15,967 nt of DNA, taken from an uncultured Cytophagaceae bacterium (lineage in GTDB: Bacteria > Bacteroidota > Bacteroidia > Cytophagales > Spirosomataceae). This document shows, piece after piece, positions 9,359 to 15,967 of this stretch. Made by a program: the position numbers and the translations under genes. The DNA is taken from the NCBI GenBank assembly GCA_938008575.1, contig CALLKB010000070.1, positions 1 to 15,967 on the forward strand, written 5' to 3'. Positions within the stretch are counted from its first letter, which is position 1; each line of letters begins with the position of its first letter. Under the pieces are notes generated by a model that worked only from the letters and a program-made list of their open reading frames with translations, ran no database searches and was not told where the DNA came from.

Positions 9359-10552
9359 ATGACTCAAGCCTCAAACCGAACCAAAATCATTTTGGTCCTT
9401 GGTATATTGTCCGCGATTGGACCCTTGTCCATCGACATGTATTTACCCGCTTTCAAAAACATTGCGCATGCCTTAAACTGTTCGCAAGAACAAATGGGCT
9501 ACACCTTGTCCAGTTTCTTTTTTGGGATTTGTGTGGGCCAATTAATCAGCGGGCCATTATTGGATCATTTTGGTCGGAAAAATGTGTTGTACATCGGCCT
9601 TTCCATTTATGTACTAAGCTCCATCGCATGTGCCTTTGCTCCATCAGTAGAAGCATTAACCATCTTCCGCTTGTTTCAAGCACTCGGCGGAAGTGTGGGA
9701 ATGGTTGCCCCAAACGCTGTGATTCGCGAAACATTTGAAGAAAAAGAACGTCCCAAAATCATGTCATTAATGATCTTGATTCTCGGCGTATCACCCATTT
9801 TAGCCCCATCTTTAGGAAGTCTTTTATTGTCTTTAGCGAGTTGGAAAGCCATCTTCTTAGTCTTAGCCGGAATCTTGTTAGTTATCATCTTCTTGATAAA
9901 ATCATGGTTGCCTGAAAAGATCAATCACGAAAAGCGAGGGCCGTTTAAGGTTGCGACGATTGCCAAAGCTTATCGCGCCTTGTTCAAAGAAAAGGAATAT
10001 TTGATTTTTGCCTTTACGGGAGCGATTGGAGCGGGAAGCATTTTTACCTACGTGGGTGGAGCTCCATTGACTTTCTTGAATTATTACCAAGTGAGTGAGT
10101 CGAAATTCGGCTTGCTCTTCGCGATTGTTGCATCCGGAATTATCTCCGCCAGCCAACTAAATCACATCGTACTCAAGAAATACAGCAGTTTGCAGGTATT
10201 ACGCGTGACTTTGCCGACTCAATTAGGCCTTGCTTTGATTTTAGCCATCTTATCCAAACTGAATTTGATGACCATGGAGCTGAATATCTTCTTGCTCTTC
10301 TTGATTATGGGCTGTCAGGGTTTCAATTTTCCCAATGTAGCTACATTAGCTTTAAGACCTTTTCACCGCGGAGCAGGAACCGCTTCGGCCATGTTAGGAT
10401 CTATCCAAATGGCTTGGGGCGCGGTTTGTTCGGTACTCGTAGGTTTACTTTTCGACGGCACTCCTTTCACCATGGCTATTATCATTTTCGGATGTGCGGC
10501 GCTGGCAAATACGATCTTGTTTGGTGTGGGAAGAAAAATAGTGAAGAGTTAA
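9359..10552 (+). CDS. MFS multidrug efflux transporter, Bcr/CflA type
   Basis: This 397-residue inner-membrane protein has about twelve hydrophobic segments. The first ends in GPLSIDMYLPAF (21-32), the hallmark of the Bcr/CflA drug:H+ antiporter group (DHA1 family). MFS motif A is present between helices 2 and 3 as GPLLDHFGRK (65-74). The length is typical (about 390-410). Family members export bicyclomycin, chloramphenicol, sulfonamides, cysteine or similar small molecules by proton antiport; the actual substrate is unknown. It is transcribed alone, divergent from the cytochrome gene, and its promoter is covered by an inverted repeat. No regulator gene sits next to it. A purine-rich stretch begins at its stop codon. 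Confidence 0.93.
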   Translation: MTQASNRTKIILVLGILSAIGPLSIDMYLPAFKNIAHALNCSQEQMGYTLSSFFFGICVGQLISGPLLDHFGRKNVLYIGLSIYVLSSIACAFAPSVEALTIFRLFQALGGSVGMVAPNAVIRETFEEKERPKIMSLMILILGVSPILAPSLGSLLLSLASWKAIFLVLAGILLVIIFLIKSWLPEKINHEKRGPFKVATIAKAYRALFKEKEYLIFAFTGAIGAGSIFTYVGGAPLTFLNYYQVSESKFGLLFAIVASGIISASQLNHIVLKKYSSLQVLRVTLPTQLGLALILAILSKLNLMTMELNIFLLFLIMGCQGFNFPNVATLALRPFHRGAGTASAMLGSIQMAWGAVCSVLVGLLFDGTPFTMAIIIFGCAALANTILFGVGRKIVKS

Positions 10553-10585
10553 GAGCGAAGAAGTAAGAGAGAGGGCAGAGAAAAC

Positions 10586-10603
10586 GACTAGCGACTGAAC
10601 TCA
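10586..10603 (+). repeat. 18-bp direct repeat, copy 1
   Basis: GACTAGCGACTGAACTCA is identical to the copy at 10707-10724, 121 bp downstream. The two copies enclose the REP-like double hairpin. Just before copy 1, from about 10541 to 10585, the DNA is strikingly purine-rich with TAAGAG-type near-repeats. Confidence 0.9.
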
Positions 10604-10640
10604 GGTGATTTTAAAATAACCCAAAATTCGAAATTGAAAC

Positions 10641-10694
10641 TTATAACCCTAGGCTTTAGCCTAGGGATCCCCAGACTGAAGTCTGGGGCTATAA
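10641..10694. repeat. REP-like double-hairpin element
   Basis: There are two adjacent perfect inverted repeats of 20 bp each. CCCTAGGCT-TT-AGCCTAGGG is at 10647-10666 and CCCCAGACT-GA-AGTCTGGGG at 10669-10688. They are joined through a GGGATCCC palindrome and flanked by TTATAA and CTATAA, which pair partially, so the whole element is nearly symmetrical. This is the shape of repetitive extragenic palindromes mobilised by REP-associated tyrosine transposases. No transposase gene is in the window. It may also act as a terminator or RNA-stabilising structure after the MFS gene. Confidence 0.8.
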
Positions 10695-10706
10695 ATAAAA
10701 CTATTA

Positions 10707-10724
10707 GACTAGCGACTGAACTCA
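10707..10724 (+). repeat. 18-bp direct repeat, copy 2
   Basis: This is an exact second copy of the sequence at 10586-10603, on the other side of the REP-like element. Sequence identity ends abruptly on both sides: the preceding bases are ATTA here and AAAC at copy 1. Confidence 0.9.
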
Positions 10725-10794
10725 ACATTCCCCACTTTCATCTATACATTCGACCGCTGAGCAGAAAAATTAACAAACTAAAATATCACCAATG

Positions 10795-10802
10795 TATCTT
10801 TG
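10795..10802 (+). promoter_or_regulatory. Bacteroidota -7 element (TATCTTTG) for the TonB-dependent receptor gene
   Basis: TATCTTTG matches TAnnTTTG exactly and ends 26 bp before the ATG at 10829. It supports 10829 as the start, because the longer in-frame start at 10634 would place the promoter inside the gene. No clear -33 TTTG was seen. Confidence 0.65.
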
Positions 10803-10828
10803 AGGTACAATATTATTCAATCCGCCTA

Positions 10829-13435
10829 ATGAAAAAATTCATTCTAACTACCCTTGTTTCGATTAGCACATTATTTGCATTCGCACAAGTTCCAGGAGCC
10901 CCAACCGGAGCCAAAATGCCCGACATGAATCGCGGCCACATCTATGGAAAAGTCGTTGACGATCAAGGAAAGCCGGTCGAATTCGCATCGGTTGTTTTAT
11001 TAAAAACGACGATTGACCCGGCAACAAAAAAACCGAAAGATATTTTAGTTAAAGCCCAACAAGCAGAATTGAACGGGGACTTTAATTTCAAAGAGATTCC
11101 AATCAACGTTAAGTTGAAAATCAAAATCAGCTTTGTAGGTTTCACAAATTATGAAGCTCCTGTAGCTTTCGCGATGCCTCCCATGGGTGGCATGAAACCC
11201 GGCCAAGCACCCGATCCAGAAATGATGGCAAAAATGATGGCTGCCTTCGAAAAAGATTTGGGAAATATCAAATTAGCAACCGACTCCAAAGAACTTGATG
11301 CTGTCGTCGTAACAGGAACAAAAGCGCTTGTTGAAATGGATATCGATAAAAAATCATTCAACGTAGGACAAAACATCGTGACATCTGGAGGTACTGCGAT
11401 CGACGTGATGCGTAATATTCCTTCCGTGCAAGTGGACATCGACGGTAACGTAAAAGTGCGTAATGCAAACCCGATTTTATTCATCGACGGTCGGCCTACC
11501 ACCCTATCCATGGACCAAATCCCAGCCGATATCATCGAAAAAGTGGAGGTTATTACGAACCCATCAGCGAAATACGATGCATCTGGTAGCATGGCGGGCA
11601 TCATCAATATCGTATTGAAGAAAAATAAAAAGAACGGTTACAACGGTATGGTGAATGCGGGTGTGAACCGCAGAGGAGGAACCAATTTGATGGGTAATTT
11701 CAGTTACCAACAAAATAAATGGAACTTGACAGCAACGATCATGAACATGATGGAGCGTAATGTTTCCAATGGTTATAGCGATCGTCAGGCGAACATTGGC
11801 GGAATTCAATCTTCCATTTATCAAAACCTAGATAACTCAACGAAAGGCTTCATGCTTTTCCCTCGTTTCTCAGCAGATTACGCTGTAACAAATCGGTCTA
11901 CGATAACTTTAGGTGCATTCTTCGGTGGGGGTGGTCAATTTAGACCCAATGAAACATTGGACATCACAAGTACAGTGAATGGCGTGAAATCATTCAGCAA
12001 TCGTTACACGGAAAGTTTACGTGAATTTAAACCACAAGGTTTCCAGTTTGGCTTCAAACACACCTTCCCGAAAGCTGGCGAAGAGTTAACGATGGACATG
12101 AACTTCTTTGGCGGAACGAATAAAGGGGAATCGGTGATTACGACCAACTACCTTAATAACAACGCGATAACAGGAACTCAAATCCAAAAGAACATAGGAG
12201 ATGGCAAGAACAAATTCATCACGATTCAAACGGATTATGTAAAACCCATCAAAAACGAGGGTACGATTGAAATGGGTTTAAGAGCTCAAATTAATGAGCT
12301 GGCCAATACAAACATAAACACCCTAAAACCTGTGGGATCAGATGTTTATAAAGAGATCACATCAGCATCCATCAATTATTCAAGTACAAATGATGTCTAT
12401 GCGGCTTATGTATCCGTTTCAGGCAAAACAACGGCCTTCTCATATAAATTAGGTTTGCGTGGCGAGAGTTCGAACTATTCAGGGGAATTGATAAATACCA
12501 AGCAACAATTCAGCAACAAGTATCCATTGAGCTTATTCCCTTCCATCTTCTTGAAGAAGGATTTATCGAAAACGGATCAATTACAATTAAGCATTACGCG
12601 CCGGGTAAATCGGCCTAATTTCTTCCAAATCATTCCATTTGTCGATTACAGCGATAGCTTAAATATCACCCGTGGAAATGCGAATTTAGTGCCTGAGTTC
12701 ACAACATCTGGCGAACTTTCTTATAGCAAGACAAAAGGATCTGCCACATTCTTGTTCTCGGGTTATTACAAATACACCGACAATTTGATTACCCGTTATT
12801 ACAGCAAAGAAATCAACCCGATCAGCGGTAAGATGGATTTGATAAATACATTTATCAATGCGAATTCAAGCATTAATTATGGGGCTGAGTTAACGTATAC
12901 CAACAAGTTTCAAAATTGGTGGGATTTTACGGCCAACGTGAACGTATATAATTCGAAGATCAACACAAGCAACATTGAAAGCTCTGGTGCTGTGGCGGAT
13001 GGTATGTGGACAGCCTTTGGTAAGATCAACAACAATTTCATCTTGCCGAATAAATGGGTGATTCAATTATCGGGAGATTACCAAGGAAAAACGAATATGC
13101 CCGTAAGTCAAAATCAAGGCCAAATGGGCCCTCCGGGCATGCAGGCGCAAAGTTCGTCCCAAGGCTATGTGGAGCCATATTATGGCATTGATTTAGCGAT
13201 CAAAAAGTCATTCTTGAAAAACGACATGGCCTCTTTAACTTTAGCATTCAATGATATTACAAAGACACGTGGAAATACGCGCGTTTCGTTGGGAGATGGA
13301 TTTACGCAGACCTCATATCGGATTTCAAATCCACAGCAAGTGCGGTTAACTTTATCCGTACGTTTCGGTAAGTTTGATATGAGTCAGATGAAACGAAATA
13401 ATAACAGCGGGGCTGATATGCAACAGATGCAATAA
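10829..13435 (+). CDS. TonB-dependent outer-membrane receptor with carboxypeptidase-like domain
   Basis: This 868-residue outer-membrane protein starts with the signal peptide MKKFILTTLVSISTLFAFA (cleavage after about 19). Residues ~36-110 form a carboxypeptidase-regulatory-like beta-sandwich (GKVVDDQGKPVEFASVVL). A Met-rich insert follows (115-140), then a plug domain (~155-265) with VVVTGTKA, FIDGRPTTL and YDASGSMAGIINIVLKK. The rest is a long beta-barrel of the Bacteroidota 'outer membrane beta-barrel' type (PF14905-like). It imports or binds an unknown ligand with TonB energy. It is not a SusC: no SusD gene follows and the domain set differs. The start at 10829 was chosen for its signal peptide and the promoter at 10795; the 65 upstream codons in frame only translate the REP-like spacer. 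The gene is monocistronic and ends at a terminator. Confidence 0.92.
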   Translation: MKKFILTTLVSISTLFAFAQVPGAPTGAKMPDMNRGHIYGKVVDDQGKPVEFASVVLLKTTIDPATKKPKDILVKAQQAELNGDFNFKEIPINVKLKIKISFVGFTNYEAPVAFAMPPMGGMKPGQAPDPEMMAKMMAAFEKDLGNIKLATDSKELDAVVVTGTKALVEMDIDKKSFNVGQNIVTSGGTAIDVMRNIPSVQVDIDGNVKVRNANPILFIDGRPTTLSMDQIPADIIEKVEVITNPSAKYDASGSMAGIINIVLKKNKKNGYNGMVNAGVNRRGGTNLMGNFSYQQNKWNLTATIMNMMERNVSNGYSDRQANIGGIQSSIYQNLDNSTKGFMLFPRFSADYAVTNRSTITLGAFFGGGGQFRPNETLDITSTVNGVKSFSNRYTESLREFKPQGFQFGFKHTFPKAGEELTMDMNFFGGTNKGESVITTNYLNNNAITGTQIQKNIGDGKNKFITIQTDYVKPIKNEGTIEMGLRAQINELANTNINTLKPVGSDVYKEITSASINYSSTNDVYAAYVSVSGKTTAFSYKLGLRGESSNYSGELINTKQQFSNKYPLSLFPSIFLKKDLSKTDQLQLSITRRVNRPNFFQIIPFVDYSDSLNITRGNANLVPEFTTSGELSYSKTKGSATFLFSGYYKYTDNLITRYYSKEINPISGKMDLINTFINANSSINYGAELTYTNKFQNWWDFTANVNVYNSKINTSNIESSGAVADGMWTAFGKINNNFILPNKWVIQLSGDYQGKTNMPVSQNQGQMGPPGMQAQSSSQGYVEPYYGIDLAIKKSFLKNDMASLTLAFNDITKTRGNTRVSLGDGFTQTSYRISNPQQVRLTLSVRFGKFDMSQMKRNNNSGADMQQMQ

Positions 13436-13460
13436 GGAACAACTAAATAAGATTTTAAAA

Positions 13461-13485
13461 ACGGCCCAATTGGGTCGTTTTTTTT
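13461..13485. terminator. Bidirectional terminator between the receptor and TetR genes
   Basis: The hairpin ACGGCCCAA/TTGGGTCGT (13461-13478, one G-T wobble on the RNA) is followed by eight T's on the plus strand. On the minus strand five A's at 13457-13461 give a shorter U-run. It lies between the convergent stop codons at 13435 and 13487 and can serve both genes. Confidence 0.88.
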
Positions 13486-13486
13486 G

Positions 13487-14161
13487 TTAGCGAGCTACTA
13501 CTTTAAAAAGCATATCTTTCAAATACTGTTCAACAAAGGTTTCTTTCGACTGCCTATTGACATCTGTTAATTTAGGCAAATATGTACTGAAAAATAGCTG
13601 CGAATGAGCCGTTTCAATTAGCGTTGTACTCAAAGAATGCGGAAAAGGATATGCCGGTTGGTAGGCCTTAATTAAATCAGAAATCCGAGCACACAAATCC
13701 TTGTAGGGCTTGAACACCTCATTTTCATTAATCTCCTTTACCTCTTTCACAAGATATACCTTGCTGCTTTCCGCAATCACAATTTGATGGAGAACATTCT
13801 TATTATAGTCCGACTGCCCAAAACGCTCAGGTAATTCACGGGTAAACAACTCCACCACACGTTCTAATTTGGCACGCAAATCTTGAATAGGCTCTAATTG
13901 AACAACCACTAAATATTCCATGTAAGACCAGTACCAATTTAGAATATATAGCAACAAACGATGCTTATTGGTAAAATAGCGATAAATTGAGGCCTCTGTC
14001 GTATTCATTTCTACGGCCAATTTTTTAAACGTAAAATGTTCAAATCCTACTTCATTGATTAATTCAATCGCATGCTTGACAATCTGCTTCCCTAATTCAG
14101 TTCCTTCCGGATCCCGTAAATAAATATGCTCGTTGACCTTAAAACTTAATGAATAATCCAT
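13487..14161 (-). CDS. TetR-family transcriptional regulator
   Basis: This 224-residue protein has the N-terminal TetR helix-turn-helix at about 24-70. The recognition part is TFKKLAVEMNTTEASIYRYF (44-63) followed by NKHRLLLYIL, a clear family match. The remainder is an all-helical ligand-binding and dimerisation domain with no recognisable subfamily signature. The start at 14161 lies 21 bp from a perfect promoter. It is divergent from the ABC exporter gene, with 131 bp between the start codons. That spacer contains an inverted 8-bp core placed to repress both genes. By family behaviour it is most likely an autorepressor that releases DNA when it binds a compound handled by the exporter (inference). 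Confidence 0.93.
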   Translation of the reverse strand: MDYSLSFKVNEHIYLRDPEGTELGKQIVKHAIELINEVGFEHFTFKKLAVEMNTTEASIYRYFTNKHRLLLYILNWYWSYMEYLVVVQLEPIQDLRAKLERVVELFTRELPERFGQSDYNKNVLHQIVIAESSKVYLVKEVKEINENEVFKPYKDLCARISDLIKAYQPAYPFPHSLSTTLIETAHSQLFFSTYLPKLTDVNRQSKETFVEQYLKDMLFKVVAR

Positions 14162-14182
14162 GGTTATATTGTTTTACCCCGA

Positions 14183-14213
14183 CAAAAATAGACGATAATA
14201 ATACTACCACAAA
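14183..14213 (-). promoter_or_regulatory. Complete Bacteroidota promoter of the TetR gene
   Basis: Read on the minus strand, TTTG (14210-14213) is the -33 element and TATTTTTG (14183-14190) the -7 element, with a 19-bp spacer, all matching the TTTG-N17-23-TAnnTTTG consensus. The spacer holds the TAATACTA operator core (14199-14206). This is the only promoter in the window with both elements perfect. Confidence 0.8.
14199..14206. promoter_or_regulatory. TetR operator candidate 1 (half-site core TAATACTA)
   Basis: TAATACTA lies inside the spacer of the TetR promoter. The same 8 bases occur in inverse orientation in operator candidate 2 (14237-14244), with centres 38 bp apart. Binding here would block the regulator's own promoter. 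Confidence 0.5.
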
Positions 14214-14234
14214 ATATATTTTAATTTTATTTGC

Positions 14235-14249
14235 AATAGTATTACTATT
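14235..14249. promoter_or_regulatory. TetR operator candidate 2 (perfect 15-bp palindrome)
   Basis: AATAGTA-T-TACTATT is a perfect palindrome with 7-bp arms and a single central base, a size usual for TetR-type sites. It covers the position where the -33 element of the ABC gene should lie (17-23 bp before the -7 box at 14267), so binding would block that promoter. Confidence 0.6.
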
Positions 14250-14266
14250 ATTTTAAAAAGTATTTT

Positions 14267-14274
14267 TAGTTTTG
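14267..14274 (+). promoter_or_regulatory. Bacteroidota -7 element (TAGTTTTG) for the ABC exporter gene
   Basis: TAGTTTTG matches TAnnTTTG exactly and ends 18 bp before the ATG at 14293, implying a nearly leaderless transcript. No TTTG -33 element is found at the standard distance, where the palindrome lies instead. Confidence 0.65.
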
Positions 14275-14292
14275 TGCCACAATCGTTAAAAC

Positions 14293-15936
14293 ATGACACA
14301 TTCAAATCCATTATCGCGCATTGCTTCATTGGTAAATCTGCATAAAAAGGAGGTTACATCCATTTACCTCTTCTCCATGCTCAGTGGTTTGATCAACTTA
14401 AGCCTTCCCTTAGGCGTGCAAACCATCATCGGATTGGTCATGGGCGCGACGATGGTGAGCTCCATTTATGTGCTAATTTTCTTAGTTGTTTTAGGCGTAT
14501 TTTTGGTAGGCCTCCTGCAAATCAATCAAATGAAAATTATCGAGACGATACAGCAACGGATATTTGCCAACTACGCCTATGCCTTTGCGGATACGATTCC
14601 TCGTTTAGATTTAAAGCAAATGGATCACTACTTCATCCCAGAAAAAGTGAACCGCTTTTTTGATACCGTAAACATTCAGAAAGGCTTTGCCAAATTATTG
14701 CTCGACATTCCGATCGCAAGTGTTCAAATCCTCTTTGGTATTGTATTGCTAGCATTATATCATCCCTTGTTTATTCTTTTAGGTGTCATTCTGTTCATCC
14801 TGCTTGTGCTTATTTTAAACTACACAAGCAAAAAGGGGATTAGTACAAGCATCGAAGAATCGAATTATAAATATGAAGTGGTCGGCTTCTTCAATGAAAT
14901 GGCGCGGACACTAAAATCATTTAAATTCAGCCAGGGGTCGGACCTAAATTTTGAAAAAACGAATTCACACACGCGAGGTTACCTACAGGCACGCACCCAA
15001 CATTTCGAAGTACTGTTGTTCCAATACAAGTCGCTTATCTTTTTTAAAGTGAGTTTAACGATTTTAATGCTCACATTGGGTACCTATTTATTAGTCGAAC
15101 AACAATTAAACATCGGTGAATTTATCGCTGCCGAGATTGTCATTTTGATGGTCATCGGGGCAGTCGAAAAATTAATCACAAGCCTAGATAGCGCATATGA
15201 TGTTATCACGGGCCTTGAAAAAATCGCGAGTGTCACTGAGAGTCCAACCGAACAATCTGGGAAGCTTGATTTAGATGTCCAAAAAGGACTAGACATTCAG
15301 ATGACCGGTTTTAGCTTTTCATTTGATGCTGATCACAAGGTGCTTGATTCGATTTCCTTACGCATTAAACCTGGCCAAAAGGTGAGTATCTCTGGTCCTG
15401 AAGGCTCCGGAAAATCAATTTTGCTTCGGATGTTGACAGGCAATTACCAAGACTTTCTAGGCAGTTTCCAAATCAACCATTTTCCAATTCAAAACTATAA
15501 ATTACAGAGCCTACGCAAGTACACAGGCGTATTGTTGCATGGCCAAGAAATATTTGGCGGTAGCCTTTGGGAAAATATTAGCCTAGGCCAAAAAGAAATC
15601 ACCCCAGCGTCCATTCTTCAAAAGGCAAATGAACTCGGCTTTGACGACCTATTACACCATTTTCCGGAAGGATTTGACACAATCATCGAACCGATCGGAA
15701 AGAAGACACCCCAAACAATCATTCGCAAAATCCTAATCCTGCGCGCACTTTGTGGAGACAAAAAACTACTCTTACTTGAGGAACCTTGGGCAGGCTTACA
15801 GGTAGAAACCGCAGATAAAATCAAAAAATACCTACTCACACAACCCGCAGACACAAGTGTCATCGTTGTTTCGAATGACACGGAATTTAACAATTTGACA
15901 GACCAACAAATCAACATGCACCATGGAAAAATTTAA
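14293..15936 (+). CDS. ABC exporter half-transporter with degenerate nucleotide-binding domain
   Basis: This 547-residue inner-membrane protein has a type-1 ABC-exporter membrane domain (~20-300, about six helices) and a nucleotide-binding domain (~335-547). No N-terminal peptidase domain is present. Walker A is intact (GPEGSGKS, 368-375) and the catalytic glutamate is kept (Glu497). By alignment with the family, the Q-loop Gln is His416 (LLHGQEIF) and the LSGGQ signature is replaced by TPQTI (472-476). The Walker B Asp is Glu496 (LLLLEEP), the D-loop Asp is Gln503, and the H-loop His is Asn528. The frame is intact with no stop, so this looks like an evolved pseudo-ATPase rather than decay. 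It resembles exporters that precede HlyD-type adaptors in Bacteroidota (inference). Its stop overlaps the next start by 14 bp. It is divergent from a TetR gene that probably controls it. Confidence 0.88.
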   Translation: MTHSNPLSRIASLVNLHKKEVTSIYLFSMLSGLINLSLPLGVQTIIGLVMGATMVSSIYVLIFLVVLGVFLVGLLQINQMKIIETIQQRIFANYAYAFADTIPRLDLKQMDHYFIPEKVNRFFDTVNIQKGFAKLLLDIPIASVQILFGIVLLALYHPLFILLGVILFILLVLILNYTSKKGISTSIEESNYKYEVVGFFNEMARTLKSFKFSQGSDLNFEKTNSHTRGYLQARTQHFEVLLFQYKSLIFFKVSLTILMLTLGTYLLVEQQLNIGEFIAAEIVILMVIGAVEKLITSLDSAYDVITGLEKIASVTESPTEQSGKLDLDVQKGLDIQMTGFSFSFDADHKVLDSISLRIKPGQKVSISGPEGSGKSILLRMLTGNYQDFLGSFQINHFPIQNYKLQSLRKYTGVLLHGQEIFGGSLWENISLGQKEITPASILQKANELGFDDLLHHFPEGFDTIIEPIGKKTPQTIIRKILILRALCGDKKLLLLEEPWAGLQVETADKIKKYLLTQPADTSVIVVSNDTEFNNLTDQQINMHHGKI

Positions 15937-15967
15937 TGCATTTGACCACATCTACCAAGAAGGCAAA
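15923..15967 (+). CDS. Start of a gene cut by the window edge, product unknown
   Basis: ATG at 15923 opens a frame of 15 codons to the window end (MEKFNAFDHIYQEGK). It overlaps the 3' end of the ABC gene by 14 bp in a different frame, so the two are probably translationally coupled. Fifteen residues are not enough to name the product. From gene order in Bacteroidota exporters, an HlyD-family adaptor or a second ABC subunit would be expected (inference). Confidence 0.6.
   Translation, partial: MEKFNAFDHIYQEGK

Noticed and set aside
10634..10828. A 65-codon N-terminal extension of the TonB receptor frame
   Set aside because: It translates the REP-like hairpins and the second direct repeat, lies upstream of the promoter at 10795, and would bury the signal peptide that begins at 10829.
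11149..11607. A 152-codon minus-strand open frame
   Set aside because: It is antisense to the carboxypeptidase-like and plug domains of the receptor, and its composition is that of a shadow frame.
10829..13435. A SusC/SusD polysaccharide-uptake pair
   Set aside because: No SusD-like lipoprotein follows the receptor, the next gene is a convergent TetR, and the barrel looks like the PF14905 type, not SusC.
14293..15936. The degenerate ABC gene as a decaying pseudogene
   Set aside because: The frame is uninterrupted at full family length, Walker A and the catalytic Glu are kept, and the promoter, operator and downstream overlap look maintained.

Overview
The window looks like chromosomal DNA of a member of the Bacteroidota, most likely of the Cytophagales type (the rank is inference). 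Reasons: Shine-Dalgarno sequences are largely absent. Six genes carry the Bacteroidota -7 promoter element TAnnTTTG, 19-27 bp before the start codon. The proteins are typical of the phylum: a TonB-dependent receptor with a carboxypeptidase-like N-terminal domain, a PVC-type heme-binding protein fused to a discoidin-like domain, and a Tat-exported type-B carboxylesterase. There is no tRNA, rRNA, CRISPR array, insertion sequence or phage gene.

Layout. (1) Positions 1-1905: an AraC-family regulator, cut by the left edge, is divergent from a phytanoyl-CoA-dioxygenase-like Fe(II)/2-oxoglutarate oxygenase, which ends at a strong hairpin terminator. (2) 2028-4753: a second AraC-type regulator overlaps an aldo/keto reductase. 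A small exported protein of unknown function follows behind its own promoter, which is covered by a perfect inverted repeat. (3) 4787-9177, minus strand: a two-gene unit reading PVC-type cytochrome-c/beta-propeller protein, then carboxylesterase. (4) 9359-10552: a Bcr/CflA-type drug efflux MFS transporter. (5) 10553-10828: a gene-free spacer with a double-hairpin REP-like element between two copies of an 18-bp direct repeat. (6) 10829-13435: the TonB-dependent outer-membrane receptor. (7) 13487-15967: a TetR regulator divergent from an ABC exporter half-transporter, whose stop codon overlaps the start of a further gene cut by the right edge.

How the genes work together. Three regulator-target pairs are suggested by layout: AraC/dioxygenase, AraC/aldo-keto reductase, and TetR/ABC exporter. 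The last is the best supported, because an inverted TAATACTA/TAGTATTA core lies in the promoter spacer of one gene and over the expected -33 region of the other. The cytochrome and esterase pair are both exported and probably act on the same envelope or extracellular substrate.

The most unusual item is the ABC protein. It keeps Walker A and the catalytic glutamate, but the Q-loop Gln, the LSGGQ signature, the Walker B Asp, the D-loop Asp and the H-loop His all appear substituted. I see no clear evidence of a wholly new multi-gene system. This TetR-controlled exporter with a degenerate ATPase domain, continuing beyond the right edge, is the best candidate for one.
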